Source of the DNA: Atopomonas sediminilitoris
Lineage (GTDB): Bacteria; Pseudomonadota; Gammaproteobacteria; Pseudomonadales; Pseudomonadaceae
Assembly (NCBI RefSeq): GCF_022601735.1
Contig: NZ_JAKUMM010000010.1
Coordinates: forward strand, 93,325 to 157,324
Direction of reading: 5' to 3'
Length of the DNA stretch: 64,000 nt
Shown: positions 12,436 to 22,698 of the stretch, piece by piece
Layout of the letters: the number at the start of each line of letters is the position of its first letter
Numbering within the stretch: position 1 is the stretch's first letter
Translations under genes and position numbers: made by a program
Notes under the pieces: model-generated
What the model was told of the DNA's origin: nothing
Databases searched by the model: none
Seen by the model: only the letters and a program-made list of their open reading frames with translations

Positions 12436-13623
12436 ATGTTCGAATTAGTGGATAACAACGGACAAAGTGCAGTTATTAAGGTCATCGGTGTTGGTGGCGG
12501 CGGCGGTAATGCCGTTAATCACATGATTCAAAACAACATCGAAGGCGTGGAATTTATTTGTGCCAACACCGACGCCCAAGCGCTGAAAAGCATTGGCGCG
12601 CGCACTGTGTTGCAGCTTGGCCCCAGCGTTACCAAGGGCTTAGGTGCAGGCACCAACCCAGAGATCGGCCGTAGCGCAGCGCTAGAAGACCGTGATCGCA
12701 TCACCGAAGTGCTGCAAGGCGCTGACATGGTGTTTATCACCACGGGCATGGGCGGCGGTACTGGTACGGGCGCAGCGCCTGTGATTGCCGAAGTGGCCAA
12801 AGAAATGGGCATCCTGACCGTGGCTGTGGTCACGCGTCCGTTCCCCTTTGAAGGTCGTAAGCGCATGCAAGTGGCTGAAGAAGGCATTCGCGCACTGGCT
12901 GAGCAGGTTGACTCGCTGATCACCATTCCCAACGAGAAACTGCTGACCATCCTCGGCAAAGATGCCAGCTTATTGTCTGCCTTCGCCAAGGCTGACGATG
13001 TGTTGATGGGTGCCGTGCGCGGTATTTCTGACATCATCGCGCGTCCGGGCATGATGAACGTCGACTTTGCCGACGTGAAAACCGTGATGAGCGAAATGGG
13101 CATGGCGATGATGGGTACCGGCTCTGCTACCGGCACTAACCGTGCCCGTGAGGCGACCGAAGCCGCTATTCGCAATCCCTTGCTGGAAGATATCAACCTG
13201 CACGGTGCGCGCGGCATTCTGGTGAACATCACCGCAGGTCCTGATCTGTCATTGGGTGAATACGCCACTGTCGGCGAAATCATCGAAGACATCGCTTCCG
13301 ATGCCGCCACTGTGAAAGTGGGTACTGTGATTGATCCGGATATGCGCGATGAGCTGCACGTGACAGTGGTCGCCACTGGCTTGGGTCAGCGTATCGAGAA
13401 GCCGGTTAAAGTCGTGGATAACACCACTGCAGCCGCAGCGCCGGTGACGCCTTCTCAGGCAGCCGCGCGCTCAGCAGATCACGCGGCAGTGAACTATCGC
13501 GATTTAGATCGTCCAACGGTAATGCGTAACCAAGGTGGTGCTGCCACCGCGGCGAAGCTAAACCCGCAGGATGATTTGGATTATTTAGACATCCCTGCCT
13601 TCTTGCGCCGTCAGGCTGATTGA
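12436..13623 (+). CDS. ftsZ: Cell division GTPase FtsZ
   Basis: Tubulin-like GTPase that forms the Z-ring. The 395-residue protein has GVGGGGGNAVNHM at the N-terminus, the tubulin signature GGGTGTGAAP near residue 107, and NVDFADVKTVM. A Pro/Ala-rich linker follows, and the conserved C-terminal peptide LDYLDIPAFLRRQ binds FtsA/ZipA. A purine-rich ribosome site (GAGAAGGAGAGGGG) precedes ATG 12436. The 55-base gap after ftsA shows no clear terminator. Confidence 0.98.
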   Translation: MFELVDNNGQSAVIKVIGVGGGGGNAVNHMIQNNIEGVEFICANTDAQALKSIGARTVLQLGPSVTKGLGAGTNPEIGRSAALEDRDRITEVLQGADMVFITTGMGGGTGTGAAPVIAEVAKEMGILTVAVVTRPFPFEGRKRMQVAEEGIRALAEQVDSLITIPNEKLLTILGKDASLLSAFAKADDVLMGAVRGISDIIARPGMMNVDFADVKTVMSEMGMAMMGTGSATGTNRAREATEAAIRNPLLEDINLHGARGILVNITAGPDLSLGEYATVGEIIEDIASDAATVKVGTVIDPDMRDELHVTVVATGLGQRIEKPVKVVDNTTAAAAPVTPSQAAARSADHAAVNYRDLDRPTVMRNQGGAATAAKLNPQDDLDYLDIPAFLRRQAD

Positions 13624-13735
13624 TGCCCTCAATCAGCCTTATAACGCTGTTGAGTATTCAACTTAAGTCGGCTCTGCTAACATGTTCGACCTTTGTTGAT
13701 AATGGTTCGCAGCCAGCACAAGTAGTAGTGACTGA

Positions 13736-14647
13736 ATGATTAGACAACGCACGCTCAAAAATACCATCCGCGCCACTGGCGTGGGTCTGCACTCCGGAGA
13801 GAAGGTGTACCTCACCTTGAAACCTGCTCCGGTTGATACGGGTATCGTTTTTTGTCGCACAGACCTGGACCCTATGGTTCAGATTCCGGCGCGCGCTGAA
13901 AACGTGGGCGAGACGTTGCTATCGACAACCCTCACCATTGGTGAGGCAAAAGTAGATACGGTTGAGCACTTGCTGTCGGCCATGGCAGGGGTGGGTATCG
14001 ATAACGCCTACGTCGAGATCTCCGCCTCTGAAGTGCCAATCATGGATGGTAGCGCCGGGCCTTTCGTGTTCTTGCTGCAATCGGCAGGGATTCAAGAACA
14101 AGAGCAAGCGAAAAAGTTCATCCGTATCAAGCGCGAAGTCACCGTTGAAGACGGTGAAAAGCGCGCTACCTTCTTGCCGTTTGACGGTTTTAAGGTGACT
14201 TTTGAGATCGATTTTGATCATCCGGTTTTCCACGGCCGCACGCAAAAGGCCAGCGTTGACTTCTCCAGCACCTCGTTTGTGAAAGAAGTCAGTCGTGCAC
14301 GCACCTTCGGTTTCATGCGTGATATCGAATACTTGCGTACGCAAAATCTGGCCTTGGGCGGTAGCGTGGATAACGCCATCGTGGTGGATGAGTTCCGCGT
14401 GCTGAATGAAGACGGCCTTCGTTATGAAGACGAGTTCGTGAAGCACAAGATTCTCGACGCCATCGGCGACTTGTACTTGCTGGGTAACAGTTTGATTGGT
14501 GAGTTCCGTGGCTTTAAGTCAGGCCACGCGTTAAACAACCAGTTGCTGCGCGCTTTGATTGCCGATACTGAGGCATGGGAAGTGGTTACGTTTGACGATG
14601 CGCGCACGGCGCCTATCTCGTATATGCGACCTGCAGCAGCGGGCTGA
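13736..14647 (+). CDS. lpxC: UDP-3-O-acyl-GlcNAc deacetylase LpxC
   Basis: Zinc-dependent deacetylase, the committed step of lipid A synthesis. Family metal ligands are visible: the His in [10 protein letters not shown] (near residue 78), and the His and Asp in [15 protein letters not shown] (near residues 237-241). The LHSG and MDGSAGPF motifs are also present. The 303-residue length is normal. A gap of 112 bases follows ftsZ, so it may have its own promoter. A strong terminator closes the dcw run just downstream. Confidence 0.97.
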   Translation: MIRQRTLKNTIRATGVGLHSGEKVYLTLKPAPVDTGIVFCRTDLDPMVQIPARAENVGETLLSTTLTIGEAKVDTVEHLLSAMAGVGIDNAYVEISASEVPIMDGSAGPFVFLLQSAGIQEQEQAKKFIRIKREVTVEDGEKRATFLPFDGFKVTFEIDFDHPVFHGRTQKASVDFSSTSFVKEVSRARTFGFMRDIEYLRTQNLALGGSVDNAIVVDEFRVLNEDGLRYEDEFVKHKILDAIGDLYLLGNSLIGEFRGFKSGHALNNQLLRALIADTEAWEVVTFDDARTAPISYMRPAAAG

Positions 14648-14665
14648 GTTTTAGCTCTCTCTCTT

Positions 14666-14698
14666 AAAAATACCCCGACTTGTTCGGGGTATTTTTTT
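14666..14698 (+). terminator. Intrinsic terminator after lpxC
   Basis: A 12-base-pair stem (14666-14677 with 14685-14696) of A-run plus TACCCCG, with a 7-base loop, ends in a run of seven T. The A-run on the other arm makes it potentially bidirectional. It closes the dcw operon. Confidence 0.9.
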
Positions 14699-14871
14699 GT
14701 CCCTAGATAGCGGGTCTGTTACTCCGCAGTCGATGGGGTCTTATGCGGTGGCGGCGGTTTAAATGACACGACAAGCTCTGGCGTATCTATCGGCTGTATT
14801 GCTTGAGATTGCCCCCGCAGCGTGTGGCTAACATGCTCTGCGCAAGCAGCCAGTAGGCTTGAGCGGGTTGC
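14699..14871. other. Intergenic interval between two terminators, no gene supported
   Basis: This 173-base stretch lies between the lpxC terminator and the bamE terminator. I see only a 22-codon open frame on + from ATG 14763 to TAA 14831 (a hydrophobic run ending Ala-Ala-Cys-Gly), which lacks a ribosome site. No convincing promoter or conserved RNA is visible. Confidence 0.5.
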
Positions 14872-14905
14872 AAAAAAAAGCCTGCGCATTGCGCAGGCTT
14901 TTTTG
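14872..14905 (-). terminator. Intrinsic terminator of bamE (bidirectional)
   Basis: GCCTGCGC (14880-14887) pairs with GCGCAGGC (14891-14898) around a 3-base loop. An eight-A run on the left and a six-T run on the right flank the stem. On the - strand the T-run follows the stem, 16 bases past the bamE stop; it would also stop + strand transcription. Confidence 0.9.
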
Positions 14906-14920
14906 TCAGAGCATCGAAGC

Positions 14921-15439
14921 TTATTCGACTTCTAGAGGCTCAGGTGTTGGCACGGGCGTGGCTTTGACTTCGTCCACTTCGCGCTGAATTTCTTCAAGCA
15001 GGCTGCCGGGTGCTGGGCGCTCGCTGGGTTGGGCGGCCTCGTTAGGTTCGGTGGCGTTGACCTCGGTGTTGCTGGTGCCGCCCATGATGGCTTCGTTGCG
15101 GCTGACGCCTGGCATGAAATCGCCTGAGAGGCCGGCTAGCGTCAGCTCGTCATTGAAGTACAGCGCAACGCGCTCCTGCTGGCGTGTGCCGCCGCCGGGT
15201 TGGATGCTGTAGAGATAGTCCCAGCGCAATGGGTGGAAGGTATCTTGCAGCAGCGGGTTGCCCATGATGAAGCGCACTTGGCGCTGCGTCATCCCTGGGC
15301 GCAATTGGTCTATCATGTCTTGCGTTACTACGTTGCCCTGCTGGATGTCGAGCTTGTAGACACCAGGAAAGGAAAAGGAGCATCCGGAAAGGGCGAGGGC
15401 GCTGCCAATTACGGCGAGCATGATCTTCAACTTTTGCAT
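14921..15439 (-). CDS. bamE: Outer-membrane assembly lipoprotein BamE (SmpA/OmlA)
   Basis: Lipoprotein subunit of the BAM complex, which inserts beta-barrel proteins into the outer membrane. The 172-residue product has a signal peptide with lipobox LSGC (Cys at residue 20). The SmpA/OmlA domain follows ([29 protein letters not shown] region), then a Pro/Glu-rich C-terminal tail. ATG 15439 is chosen because it gives a proper signal peptide and follows a GGAAG ribosome site; the frame also opens at 15487. It is divergent from fur, the arrangement known in Pseudomonas (omlA-fur). Confidence 0.94.
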   Translation of the reverse strand: MQKLKIMLAVIGSALALSGCSFSFPGVYKLDIQQGNVVTQDMIDQLRPGMTQRQVRFIMGNPLLQDTFHPLRWDYLYSIQPGGGTRQQERVALYFNDELTLAGLSGDFMPGVSRNEAIMGGTSNTEVNATEPNEAAQPSERPAPGSLLEEIQREVDEVKATPVPTPEPLEVE

Positions 15440-15538
15440 CGGTTGGCGACTTCCACTATCTTGCGGGCAATCAAAGCCCAAGATCATACCTGCATATTCC
15501 GGCGCTGCGAAGCGTAGGATGGCGAGAAGCGAAAGACT

Positions 15539-15949
15539 ATGGAAAACAATGAACTGCGTAAGGTCGGATTAAAAGTAACTTTGCCACGGGTGAAGATACT
15601 GCAAATGCTCGATTCGGCTGACCAGCGCCACATGAGCGCTGAAGATGTTTACAAGTCCTTGATGGAAGCTGGCGAGGATGTCGGTCTGGCCACGGTTTAC
15701 CGCGTTCTGACACAGTTTGAGGCGGCAGGCTTAGTGGAGCGGCATAACTTCGACGGCGGTCATGCGGTGTTTGAGCTGGCGGACAGCGGTCACCATGATC
15801 ACATGGTGGATGTCGATTCGGGTGAGGTGATCGAGTTTTGTGACCCGGAGATCGAGCGACGCCAGCGTGAAATTGTCAAAGAGCACGGTTTTGAGTTGGT
15901 TGATCACAACCTGGTGCTTTATGTACGCAAGCCGCGCCAAAAAGAATAA
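15539..15949 (+). CDS. fur: Ferric uptake regulator Fur
   Basis: Iron-responsive dimeric repressor. The 136-residue protein has the winged-helix N-terminal domain ([40 protein letters not shown] recognition helix) and the metal-binding [16 protein letters not shown] segment. Only one Cys is present in the C-terminal half, so the CxxC structural zinc pair of E. coli Fur is missing, as I recall for pseudomonad Fur. It is the likely regulator of the Fur-boxed small RNA near 43467. Confidence 0.97.
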   Translation: MENNELRKVGLKVTLPRVKILQMLDSADQRHMSAEDVYKSLMEAGEDVGLATVYRVLTQFEAAGLVERHNFDGGHAVFELADSGHHDHMVDVDSGEVIEFCDPEIERRQREIVKEHGFELVDHNLVLYVRKPRQKE

Positions 15950-15962
15950 GTAAGTGACAAGT

Positions 15963-15992
15963 TAAAAAGGGTGCCCAGTGGCACCCTTTTTA
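15963..15992. terminator. Bidirectional terminator between fur and recN
   Basis: GGGTGCC (15969-15975) pairs with GGCACCC (15980-15986) around loop CAGT. A five-A run precedes and a five-T run follows, so it can end both fur (+) and recN (-) transcripts, which converge here. Confidence 0.92.
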
Positions 15993-16014
15993 GCTCTTGC
16001 ATTGGCCTGCTCAA

Positions 16015-17688
16015 TTAATGGCGAGCCGTACTGACCATTTGTCTGGCGTGGGCGATGGATTCTTCGGTCAGGTCGATGCCGCCTAGCATGCGCGCGACTT
16101 CTTCGATCCGCTCATCGTCGCTTAAGCAGCGCACGGCGCTTTGCGTGCTGTCTGTGCCGCGCTCTTTGTACACAAATAGATGTTGATGCCCTTGCGCGGC
16201 CACCTGCGGCAAGTGCGTCACGGTCAGTACTTGGCCGCGTGCGCCGAGTTGGCGTAGCAGTTGGCCTACCACTTCAGCGGTGGGGCCGCCGATGCCGACA
16301 TCCACCTCATCAAAGACTAGCGTGGGTACGCGCGAGGTTTGCGCCGTAATCACTTGTATGGCGAGGCTGATGCGCGACAGTTCACCGCCGGAGGCGACTT
16401 TAGCCAGTGGCTTGATCGGTTGTCCCGGGTTGGCGCTGACCAAAAAATCAATCTGCTCAGTGCCGTGGGGGTGTGGCTCTAGGTTGCTGTGTGCTTTTAG
16501 CTGAATGGCAAATTGTCCGCCAGGCATGCCCAGCAACTGCATTTGCTCGCTCACGGCGGCGCTAAGTGCGTTGGCAGCGGCTTGGCGTAAGTCGCTTAAG
16601 GCTTGTGCTTTTTCGTGGTAGTGCCGTGCGTACGCGTCGAGCTCTTGTTGCAGTCGTTCGCCGGCTTGGTCGTCAGCGTTGAGGCTTTCCACTTCGTCGA
16701 GCAATTGCTGTTGTAAGTCGAGTAATTGGTCGGGGTTAACTTTGTGCTTGCGCGCCAGTTGGTAGATCAAACTCAGGCGTTCTTCGATGTCTTGTAAGCG
16801 CTGTGGGTCGGCCTCGAAGTGGTCGAGAAAGCGGTGTAACTCGCCGACAGCTTCTTCGACTTGTATTTGCGCGCTGCTGAGTAAGTTGCTGGCTTCGCTC
16901 AGTGCGGCGTTTTGACTTTGTAGGTTGCTGAGGCGATTTAGGCTGGTGTTGAGTGATGACAGCACGTTGCCGGCGTCGTTGTCGGCGCATAGGTCGATAA
17001 TTTGTTGGCAGCTGGCGAGCAACACTTCGGCGTTGCTGAGCTCGCGCTGTTGTTGCTCTAGGCGCTCTAGTTCATTGTCGCCAAGGCTCAGACTTTCCAA
17101 CTCATCCAGTTGATAGGTGAGTAGTTGAAGGCGTGCTTGCTGCTCGTCGCTGCTGCTGGTGGCCTTGTGCAGAGCCTGTTGGGTTTGTCGCCAGCGCTGG
17201 GCAGCCAGTTGCACCTGATGGGCGAGCTCGGCGGCACCGGCGTAGTTATCCAGCAGGCGGCGGTGGGTGTCGCTTTTCAACAGTGATTGATGTTCGTGCT
17301 GACTGTGGATGTCGATCAGCAGTTCGCCTAGCTCGCGCAAGTCGGCTTGTGGTGACGGTGTGCCGTTGATGTAGCCGCGCGAGCGGCCTTCGCTGGTGAT
17401 CACGCGGCGCAGGATGACTTGCTCGTCGTCACCTAAATCGCGGTTGTTCAGCCATTCGCGGGCCTCGGGGATTTGGCTGATGTCGAAGGTCGCCAGTATG
17501 TCAGCTTTGTCGCTGCTGGGGCGCACGATACCGCTGTCGGTGCGGTCGCCCAGTGCTAGCCCTAGTGCGCCGAGCATGATGGATTTGCCCGCCCCTGTTT
17601 CGCCGGTGATGGCGCTCATGCCGGGGGCAAGTTCGAGATCAAGTTGTTCAACGATGGCGTAGTTGCGAATGGCCAGGTGCACCAGCAT
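16015..17688 (-). CDS. recN: DNA repair ATPase RecN
   Basis: SMC-like ATPase for double-strand-break repair. The 557-residue protein has Walker A GETGAGKS near residue 30, long Glu/Gln/Leu-rich coiled-coil arms through the middle, and a C-terminal head with SGGELSRISLAIQV and Walker B LVFDEVDVGIGG. The frame runs further upstream, but ATG 17688 follows GGAG and starts the family sequence MLVHLAIRNYAIV. A LexA-like box lies just upstream, consistent with SOS control. Confidence 0.96.
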   Translation of the reverse strand: MLVHLAIRNYAIVEQLDLELAPGMSAITGETGAGKSIMLGALGLALGDRTDSGIVRPSSDKADILATFDISQIPEAREWLNNRDLGDDEQVILRRVITSEGRSRGYINGTPSPQADLRELGELLIDIHSQHEHQSLLKSDTHRRLLDNYAGAAELAHQVQLAAQRWRQTQQALHKATSSSDEQQARLQLLTYQLDELESLSLGDNELERLEQQQRELSNAEVLLASCQQIIDLCADNDAGNVLSSLNTSLNRLSNLQSQNAALSEASNLLSSAQIQVEEAVGELHRFLDHFEADPQRLQDIEERLSLIYQLARKHKVNPDQLLDLQQQLLDEVESLNADDQAGERLQQELDAYARHYHEKAQALSDLRQAAANALSAAVSEQMQLLGMPGGQFAIQLKAHSNLEPHPHGTEQIDFLVSANPGQPIKPLAKVASGGELSRISLAIQVITAQTSRVPTLVFDEVDVGIGGPTAEVVGQLLRQLGARGQVLTVTHLPQVAAQGHQHLFVYKERGTDSTQSAVRCLSDDERIEEVARMLGGIDLTEESIAHARQMVSTARH

Positions 17689-17709
17689 AACGTGGCTCTC
17701 CGTAGGAGT

Positions 17710-17725
17710 CTGGTTATTTGTACAG
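17710..17725 (-). promoter_or_regulatory. LexA-like SOS box upstream of recN
   Basis: Read on the - strand the 16-mer is CTGTACAAATAACCAG, compared with the LexA consensus CTGT-N8-ACAG: one mismatch in the outer eight bases. It sits 22-37 bases before the recN start. recN is a classical SOS gene in gammaproteobacteria. Confidence 0.7.
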
Positions 17726-17772
17726 TAGTTTGCGCGTGCTTGCGTGCTTGTGCAAGTGCCGAAAAATATTCT

Positions 17773-17800
17773 CTTGAAATACCGGGAGATGCCCCCATAT
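17773..17800 (+). promoter_or_regulatory. Sigma-32 (RpoH) heat-shock promoter of grpE
   Basis: CTTGAAA (17773-17779), a 13-base spacer and CCCCATAT (17793-17800) match the RpoH consensus CTTGAAA-N11-16-CCCCATNT at every fixed position. It lies 52 bases before the grpE start. Confidence 0.93.
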
Positions 17801-17852
17801 CTAAGCGCAGAGCGGGCGTGCCCGAGTTTAGTTTTTTGTTGAGGAGTGAGTA

Positions 17853-18416
17853 ATGGCTGACGAGCAAAGCGTAGATACCTCGCCGGAAGATTTGGAACAG
17901 CCCGCTGAAGTGCTGGGTGCTGATGCCGAGCGCATCGCTGAGCTGGAAAACCAATTAGCCGAGGCAAAAGAGCAAGTGCTACGCGCGGCTGCTGATGTGC
18001 AAAATGCCCGTCGCCGCGCCGAGCAAGACGTTGAGAAGGCGCACAAATTCGCCTTGGAAAAGTTTGCCAATGATTTGCTGCCGGTGGTGGATAGTCTTGA
18101 GCGTGGCTTGGAGTTGTCCAATGCCGATGACGACACGCTTAAGCCGATGCGTGAAGGGATGCAGCTAACGCTCAAGGTTTTCCTCGATGCTTTGGAACGT
18201 TACCAAGTGCTGCAACTGAATCCGGTTGGCGAGCCATTCAACCCAGAGCAACATCAAGCCATGGTGATGGAAGAAAGCGCCACTATGGAGCCTGGCAGTG
18301 TGCTGAAGGTTTTCCAGAAGGGTTACAGCCTGAGTGGCCGCTTGTTGCGCCCTGCCATGGTGGTGGTGAGCAAGGCACCGGCTGACGCGCCGCCGTCGAT
18401 TGACGAGCAGGCTTAA
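17853..18416 (+). CDS. grpE: Nucleotide exchange factor GrpE
   Basis: Cytoplasmic co-chaperone that releases ADP from DnaK. The 187-residue protein has an acidic N-terminus, a long coiled coil ([20 protein letters not shown] region, residues 28-60), then [33 protein letters not shown] and the C-terminal beta domain with NPEQHQAM. The ribosome site GAGGAG precedes ATG 17853. It is driven by the consensus sigma-32 promoter upstream and followed by dnaK, which has its own heat-shock promoter. Confidence 0.97.
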   Translation: MADEQSVDTSPEDLEQPAEVLGADAERIAELENQLAEAKEQVLRAAADVQNARRRAEQDVEKAHKFALEKFANDLLPVVDSLERGLELSNADDDTLKPMREGMQLTLKVFLDALERYQVLQLNPVGEPFNPEQHQAMVMEESATMEPGSVLKVFQKGYSLSGRLLRPAMVVVSKAPADAPPSIDEQA

Positions 18417-18424
18417 CGCGTCCC

Positions 18425-18452
18425 CTTGAAATGTCGTAAATAGCCCCCACCT
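18425..18452 (+). promoter_or_regulatory. Second sigma-32 promoter, upstream of dnaK
   Basis: CTTGAAA (18425-18431), a 13-base spacer and CCCCACCT (18445-18452) differ from the RpoH consensus at one base. It starts 9 bases after the grpE stop, so dnaK can be induced separately from grpE. Confidence 0.88.
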
Positions 18453-18515
18453 ATAGGGGCATACATCAAGTTAAACGGCTCAAGTCACGGGCCAAGTCAT
18501 TGTTAAGAGGTAGTT

Positions 18516-20432
18516 ATGGGCAAGATTATCGGTATTGACCTCGGCACCACCAATTCCTGTGTATCGGTGCTGGAAAACGGCAAAGCAAAAGTTATTGAGA
18601 ACGCAGAAGGCGCGCGCACTACGCCCTCCATCATCGCCTACACCAATGATGGTGAAACGCTGGTTGGCCAGTCAGCCAAGCGTCAAGCGGTGACCAATCC
18701 GCAAAACACCCTGTTTGCGGTGAAGCGTTTGATCGGTCGTCGTTTTGAAGAAGACGTTGTACAGAAAGACATCAAGATGGTGCCTTACACCATCGCCAAA
18801 GCCGACAACGGGGACGCTTGGGTTGAGGTGAAGGGCAAGAAGATGGCCCCGCCGCAAATCAGTGCGGAAGTCTTGAAAAAGATGAAGAAGACCGCCGAAG
18901 ACTACTTGGGTGAAGCCGTCACCGAAGCGGTGATCACCGTACCGGCTTACTTCAACGACAGTCAGCGTCAGGCGACGAAAGATGCCGGTCGCATCGCAGG
19001 TCTGGATGTTAAGCGCATCATCAACGAGCCGACGGCTGCGGCACTGGCTTACGGCATGGACAAAGCGCAAGGCGACTCCACCATCGTGGTGTACGACTTG
19101 GGTGGCGGTACCTTCGATATTTCGGTGATTGAAATTGCCGAAGTCGATGGCGAGCACCAGTTCGAAGTGTTGGCCACTAACGGCGACACCTTCTTGGGTG
19201 GTGAAGACTTTGACATGCGCTTGATTGAGTTTCTGGCTGAGGAATTCAAGAAGGAAGCCGGTATCGACCTTAAGGGCGACCCGCTGGCGATGCAGCGCCT
19301 GAAAGAAGCTGCAGAAAAAGCCAAGATCGAGCTGTCTTCTAGCACCCAGACCGACGTTAACCTGCCGTACATCACTGCCGATGCGACCGGCCCTAAGCAC
19401 CTGAACGTGAAAATCTCGCGTGCCAAGCTTGAAGCGCTGGTTGAAGATTTGGTTGAGCGCACCATCGAGCCTTGCCGTGTGGCGCTGAAAGACGCTGGCC
19501 TGAACGTCAGCGAGATCAGCGAAGTGATTTTGGTGGGTGGTCAAACCCGTATGCCGCTGGTGCAAAAGCGCGTGGCGGACTTCTTCGGTAAAGAAACCCG
19601 CAAAGACGTTAACCCCGATGAAGCGGTTGCCATGGGCGCGGCGATTCAGGGCGCGGTGTTGGCGGGTGACGTTAAAGACGTACTGCTGCTAGACGTGTCA
19701 CCGCTGACCTTGGGTATCGAAACCTTGGGCGGCGTGATGACCTCGTTGATCGAGAAGAACACCACTATCCCGACCAAGAAGTCGCAAGTGTTCTCGACCG
19801 CTGACGACAACCAAGGTGCCGTGACCATTCACGTGCTGCAGGGTGAGCGTAAGCAGGCTGGTCAGAACAAGTCGCTGGGCCGCTTTGATCTGGCGGAAAT
19901 CCCGCCGGCACCGCGCGGCGTGCCGCAGATCGAAGTGACCTTCGATATCGACGCTAACGGCATCCTGCATGTGTCAGCCAAAGACAAGGCTACCGGTAAG
20001 CAGCAGTCGATCGTGATCAAAGCCAACTCGGGTCTGTCGGATGACGAGATCGAAGCCATGGTGCGTGATGCTGAAACTCACGCCGAGGAAGACCGCAAGT
20101 TTGAAGAGCTGGCGGCGATTCGCAACCAAGGCGATGGCTTGGTGCATGCCACACGCAAAACCTTGACTGAAGCCGGTGACAAAGCCAGCGCCGACGAGAA
20201 GACAGCCATTGAGGCAGCGATCGTCGCTCTGGAAGAAGCGCTGAAAGGCGATGGCAAGGAAGAGATCGAAGCCAAGATCAATGCGCTGTCGGAAGCTTCT
20301 TCACCGCTGGTGCAGAAGATGTACGCCGAGCAGGCGGAAAAGGCCGGTGCGGAAGCGCAAGCAGAAGACGCCGCAAAGCCGGCTGACGATGTGGTTGATG
20401 CTGAGTTTGAAGAAGTTAAAGACTCCAAGTAA
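18516..20432 (+). CDS. dnaK: Hsp70 chaperone DnaK
   Basis: ATP-dependent chaperone of 638 residues. The N-terminal ATPase signature [14 protein letters not shown], the phosphate-2 loop [16 protein letters not shown], and [13 protein letters not shown] are present. The substrate domain ([14 protein letters not shown]) and the lid precede a C-terminal tail rich in Ala and Asp, ending [12 protein letters not shown] as in proteobacterial DnaK. It lies between grpE and dnaJ, with a heat-shock promoter in the grpE-dnaK gap. Confidence 0.99.
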   Translation: MGKIIGIDLGTTNSCVSVLENGKAKVIENAEGARTTPSIIAYTNDGETLVGQSAKRQAVTNPQNTLFAVKRLIGRRFEEDVVQKDIKMVPYTIAKADNGDAWVEVKGKKMAPPQISAEVLKKMKKTAEDYLGEAVTEAVITVPAYFNDSQRQATKDAGRIAGLDVKRIINEPTAAALAYGMDKAQGDSTIVVYDLGGGTFDISVIEIAEVDGEHQFEVLATNGDTFLGGEDFDMRLIEFLAEEFKKEAGIDLKGDPLAMQRLKEAAEKAKIELSSSTQTDVNLPYITADATGPKHLNVKISRAKLEALVEDLVERTIEPCRVALKDAGLNVSEISEVILVGGQTRMPLVQKRVADFFGKETRKDVNPDEAVAMGAAIQGAVLAGDVKDVLLLDVSPLTLGIETLGGVMTSLIEKNTTIPTKKSQVFSTADDNQGAVTIHVLQGERKQAGQNKSLGRFDLAEIPPAPRGVPQIEVTFDIDANGILHVSAKDKATGKQQSIVIKANSGLSDDEIEAMVRDAETHAEEDRKFEELAAIRNQGDGLVHATRKTLTEAGDKASADEKTAIEAAIVALEEALKGDGKEEIEAKINALSEASSPLVQKMYAEQAEKAGAEAQAEDAAKPADDVVDAEFEEVKDSK

Positions 20433-20454
20433 GCGGGTCTAGCTGTCCTGAACA

Positions 20455-20487
20455 ATGCCGGCGCGGGAGTTTCTCCCGCGTTGGCAT
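20455..20487 (+). other. Long hairpin in the dnaK-dnaJ intergenic region
   Basis: Bases 20455-20469 pair with 20473-20487 (15 pairs, two of them G-T) around a TTT loop. No T-run follows, so it looks like a processing or stability element rather than a terminator. It sits 22 bases after dnaK and 26 before dnaJ. Confidence 0.75.
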
Positions 20488-20513
20488 ATCTGGACCACCC
20501 GTAAGGAGGGGTA

Positions 20514-21647
20514 ATGGCCAAGCGAGATTTTTACGAGATTCTGGGTGTTGAAAAAGGTGCCAGCGAAGCCGAGCTGAAAAAGGCTTATCGGCGCCTGGCG
20601 ATGAAGTATCACCCCGACCGTAATCCCGGCGATAAAGAAGCCGAGGATAAGTTCAAAGAAGCCAATGAGGCCTACGAAGTACTGTCCGATGCCAGTAAGC
20701 GAGCGGCTTATGATCAGTACGGTCATGCCGGCGTTGATCCGCAAATGGGTGGCGGCGGCTTTGGTGGTGGCGCGGGTGCGGGTAGCTTCTCGGATATCTT
20801 TGGGGATGTGTTCAGCGATTTCTTCGGTGGTGCAGGTGGTCGCGGTGGACGCGGCGGCCCGCAGCGCGGCGCGGATTTGCGTTACACCCTAGAGCTTGAT
20901 TTAGAAGAGGCGGTGCGCGGCACCACGGTGACCATTCGTGTGCCGACACTGGTGGCGTGTAAGCCCTGTGATGGCAGCGGCGCGAAGAAGGGCACCAGTC
21001 CGACCACGTGTACGACCTGTGGCGGTATTGGTCAGGTGCGCATGCAGCAGGGTTTCTTCTCGGTGCAGCAAACCTGTCCGCGCTGTCATGGTAGCGGCAA
21101 GATGATCACTGACCCGTGTGGCAGCTGTCACGGTCAGGGTCGCGTAGAAGAACAAAAGACCCTGTCGGTTAAAGTGCCGGCGGGCGTGGATAACGGCGAT
21201 CGCATTCGCTTGACCGGTGAAGGTGAAGCGGGCAGTCCCGGTGCGCCAGCGGGCGACTTGTACGTGGTCGTACAAGTGCGCGAACACGATATTTTCCAGC
21301 GTGATGGTCGTAACTTGTACTGCGAAGTGCCGATCAGCTTTGCCGATGCCGCGCTTGGCGGCGAGCTGGAAGTGCCGACGCTGGACGGTCGCGTCAAACT
21401 GAAGATCCCTGAAGGTAGCCAAACTGGCAAGCTGTTCCGCTTGCGCGGCAAAGGCGTAGCGCCGGTGCGTGGTGGCGGTCCTGGCGATTTGCTGTGCCGC
21501 ATTGCGGTGGAAACGCCGATTAACTTGACCAAGCGTCAGCGCGAGCTGCTGGAAGAGTTCCGTGGCTCGTTGAAGGGCGAAGGCAGTCATTCGCCGAAGG
21601 CCGACAGTTGGTTTGAGGGCGTGAAGCGCTTCTTTGGTGATCTTTAA
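20514..21647 (+). CDS. dnaJ: Hsp40 co-chaperone DnaJ
   Basis: Stimulates DnaK ATPase. The 377-residue protein shows the J domain with the HPD motif ([10 protein letters not shown], near residue 33), a Gly/Phe-rich linker (residues 75-115) and four zinc-finger repeats of form CxxCxGxG ([32 protein letters not shown]). A C-terminal substrate domain follows. The ribosome site TAAGGAGG precedes ATG 20514. It is a full-length class A DnaJ. Confidence 0.98.
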   Translation: MAKRDFYEILGVEKGASEAELKKAYRRLAMKYHPDRNPGDKEAEDKFKEANEAYEVLSDASKRAAYDQYGHAGVDPQMGGGGFGGGAGAGSFSDIFGDVFSDFFGGAGGRGGRGGPQRGADLRYTLELDLEEAVRGTTVTIRVPTLVACKPCDGSGAKKGTSPTTCTTCGGIGQVRMQQGFFSVQQTCPRCHGSGKMITDPCGSCHGQGRVEEQKTLSVKVPAGVDNGDRIRLTGEGEAGSPGAPAGDLYVVVQVREHDIFQRDGRNLYCEVPISFADAALGGELEVPTLDGRVKLKIPEGSQTGKLFRLRGKGVAPVRGGGPGDLLCRIAVETPINLTKRQRELLEEFRGSLKGEGSHSPKADSWFEGVKRFFGDL

Positions 21648-21664
21648 TCTCGGTGGGCCGCTGA

Positions 21665-22510
<846 letters not shown>

Positions 22511-22613
22511 TCATCCGCCCTCTAGCGCGGATAAGTGGTGGACCAAAAAGGCCCTTTTCAGTAGACTACTGCTTTAGTGTGCCTCCGCGGTGCGCCACAC
22601 AATTCGCATAGAA

Positions 22614-22650
22614 AGCGGGATGATGTTTTTTAATATCATTCCGCTTTTTT
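22614..22650 (+). terminator. Intrinsic terminator between dapB and carA
   Basis: AGCGGGATGAT (22614-22624) pairs with ATCATTCCGCT (22635-22645; one G-T pair), closing a 10-base A/T-rich loop, followed by six T. It either ends the dapB transcript or acts as an attenuator in the carA leader; it is 49 bases before the carA start. A short palindrome CAGTAG-A-CTACTG lies upstream at 22559-22571. Confidence 0.82.
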
Positions 22651-22698
22651 ACAACCTGCGATTTCTTAAGACTTGCTTATGCTTTTCGGGAGGCCCTC

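Noticed and set aside
12528..13376. 282-codon open frame antisense to ftsZ
   Set aside because: It mirrors the codon pattern of ftsZ, has no ribosome site, and its protein resembles no family.
14763..14831. 22-codon frame with a signal-peptide-like sequence
   Set aside because: No ribosome site and no promoter; too short to support.
18672..19565. 297-codon open frame antisense to dnaK
   Set aside because: A shadow of dnaK codon bias; the His/Arg/Val-rich composition is typical of antisense frames.
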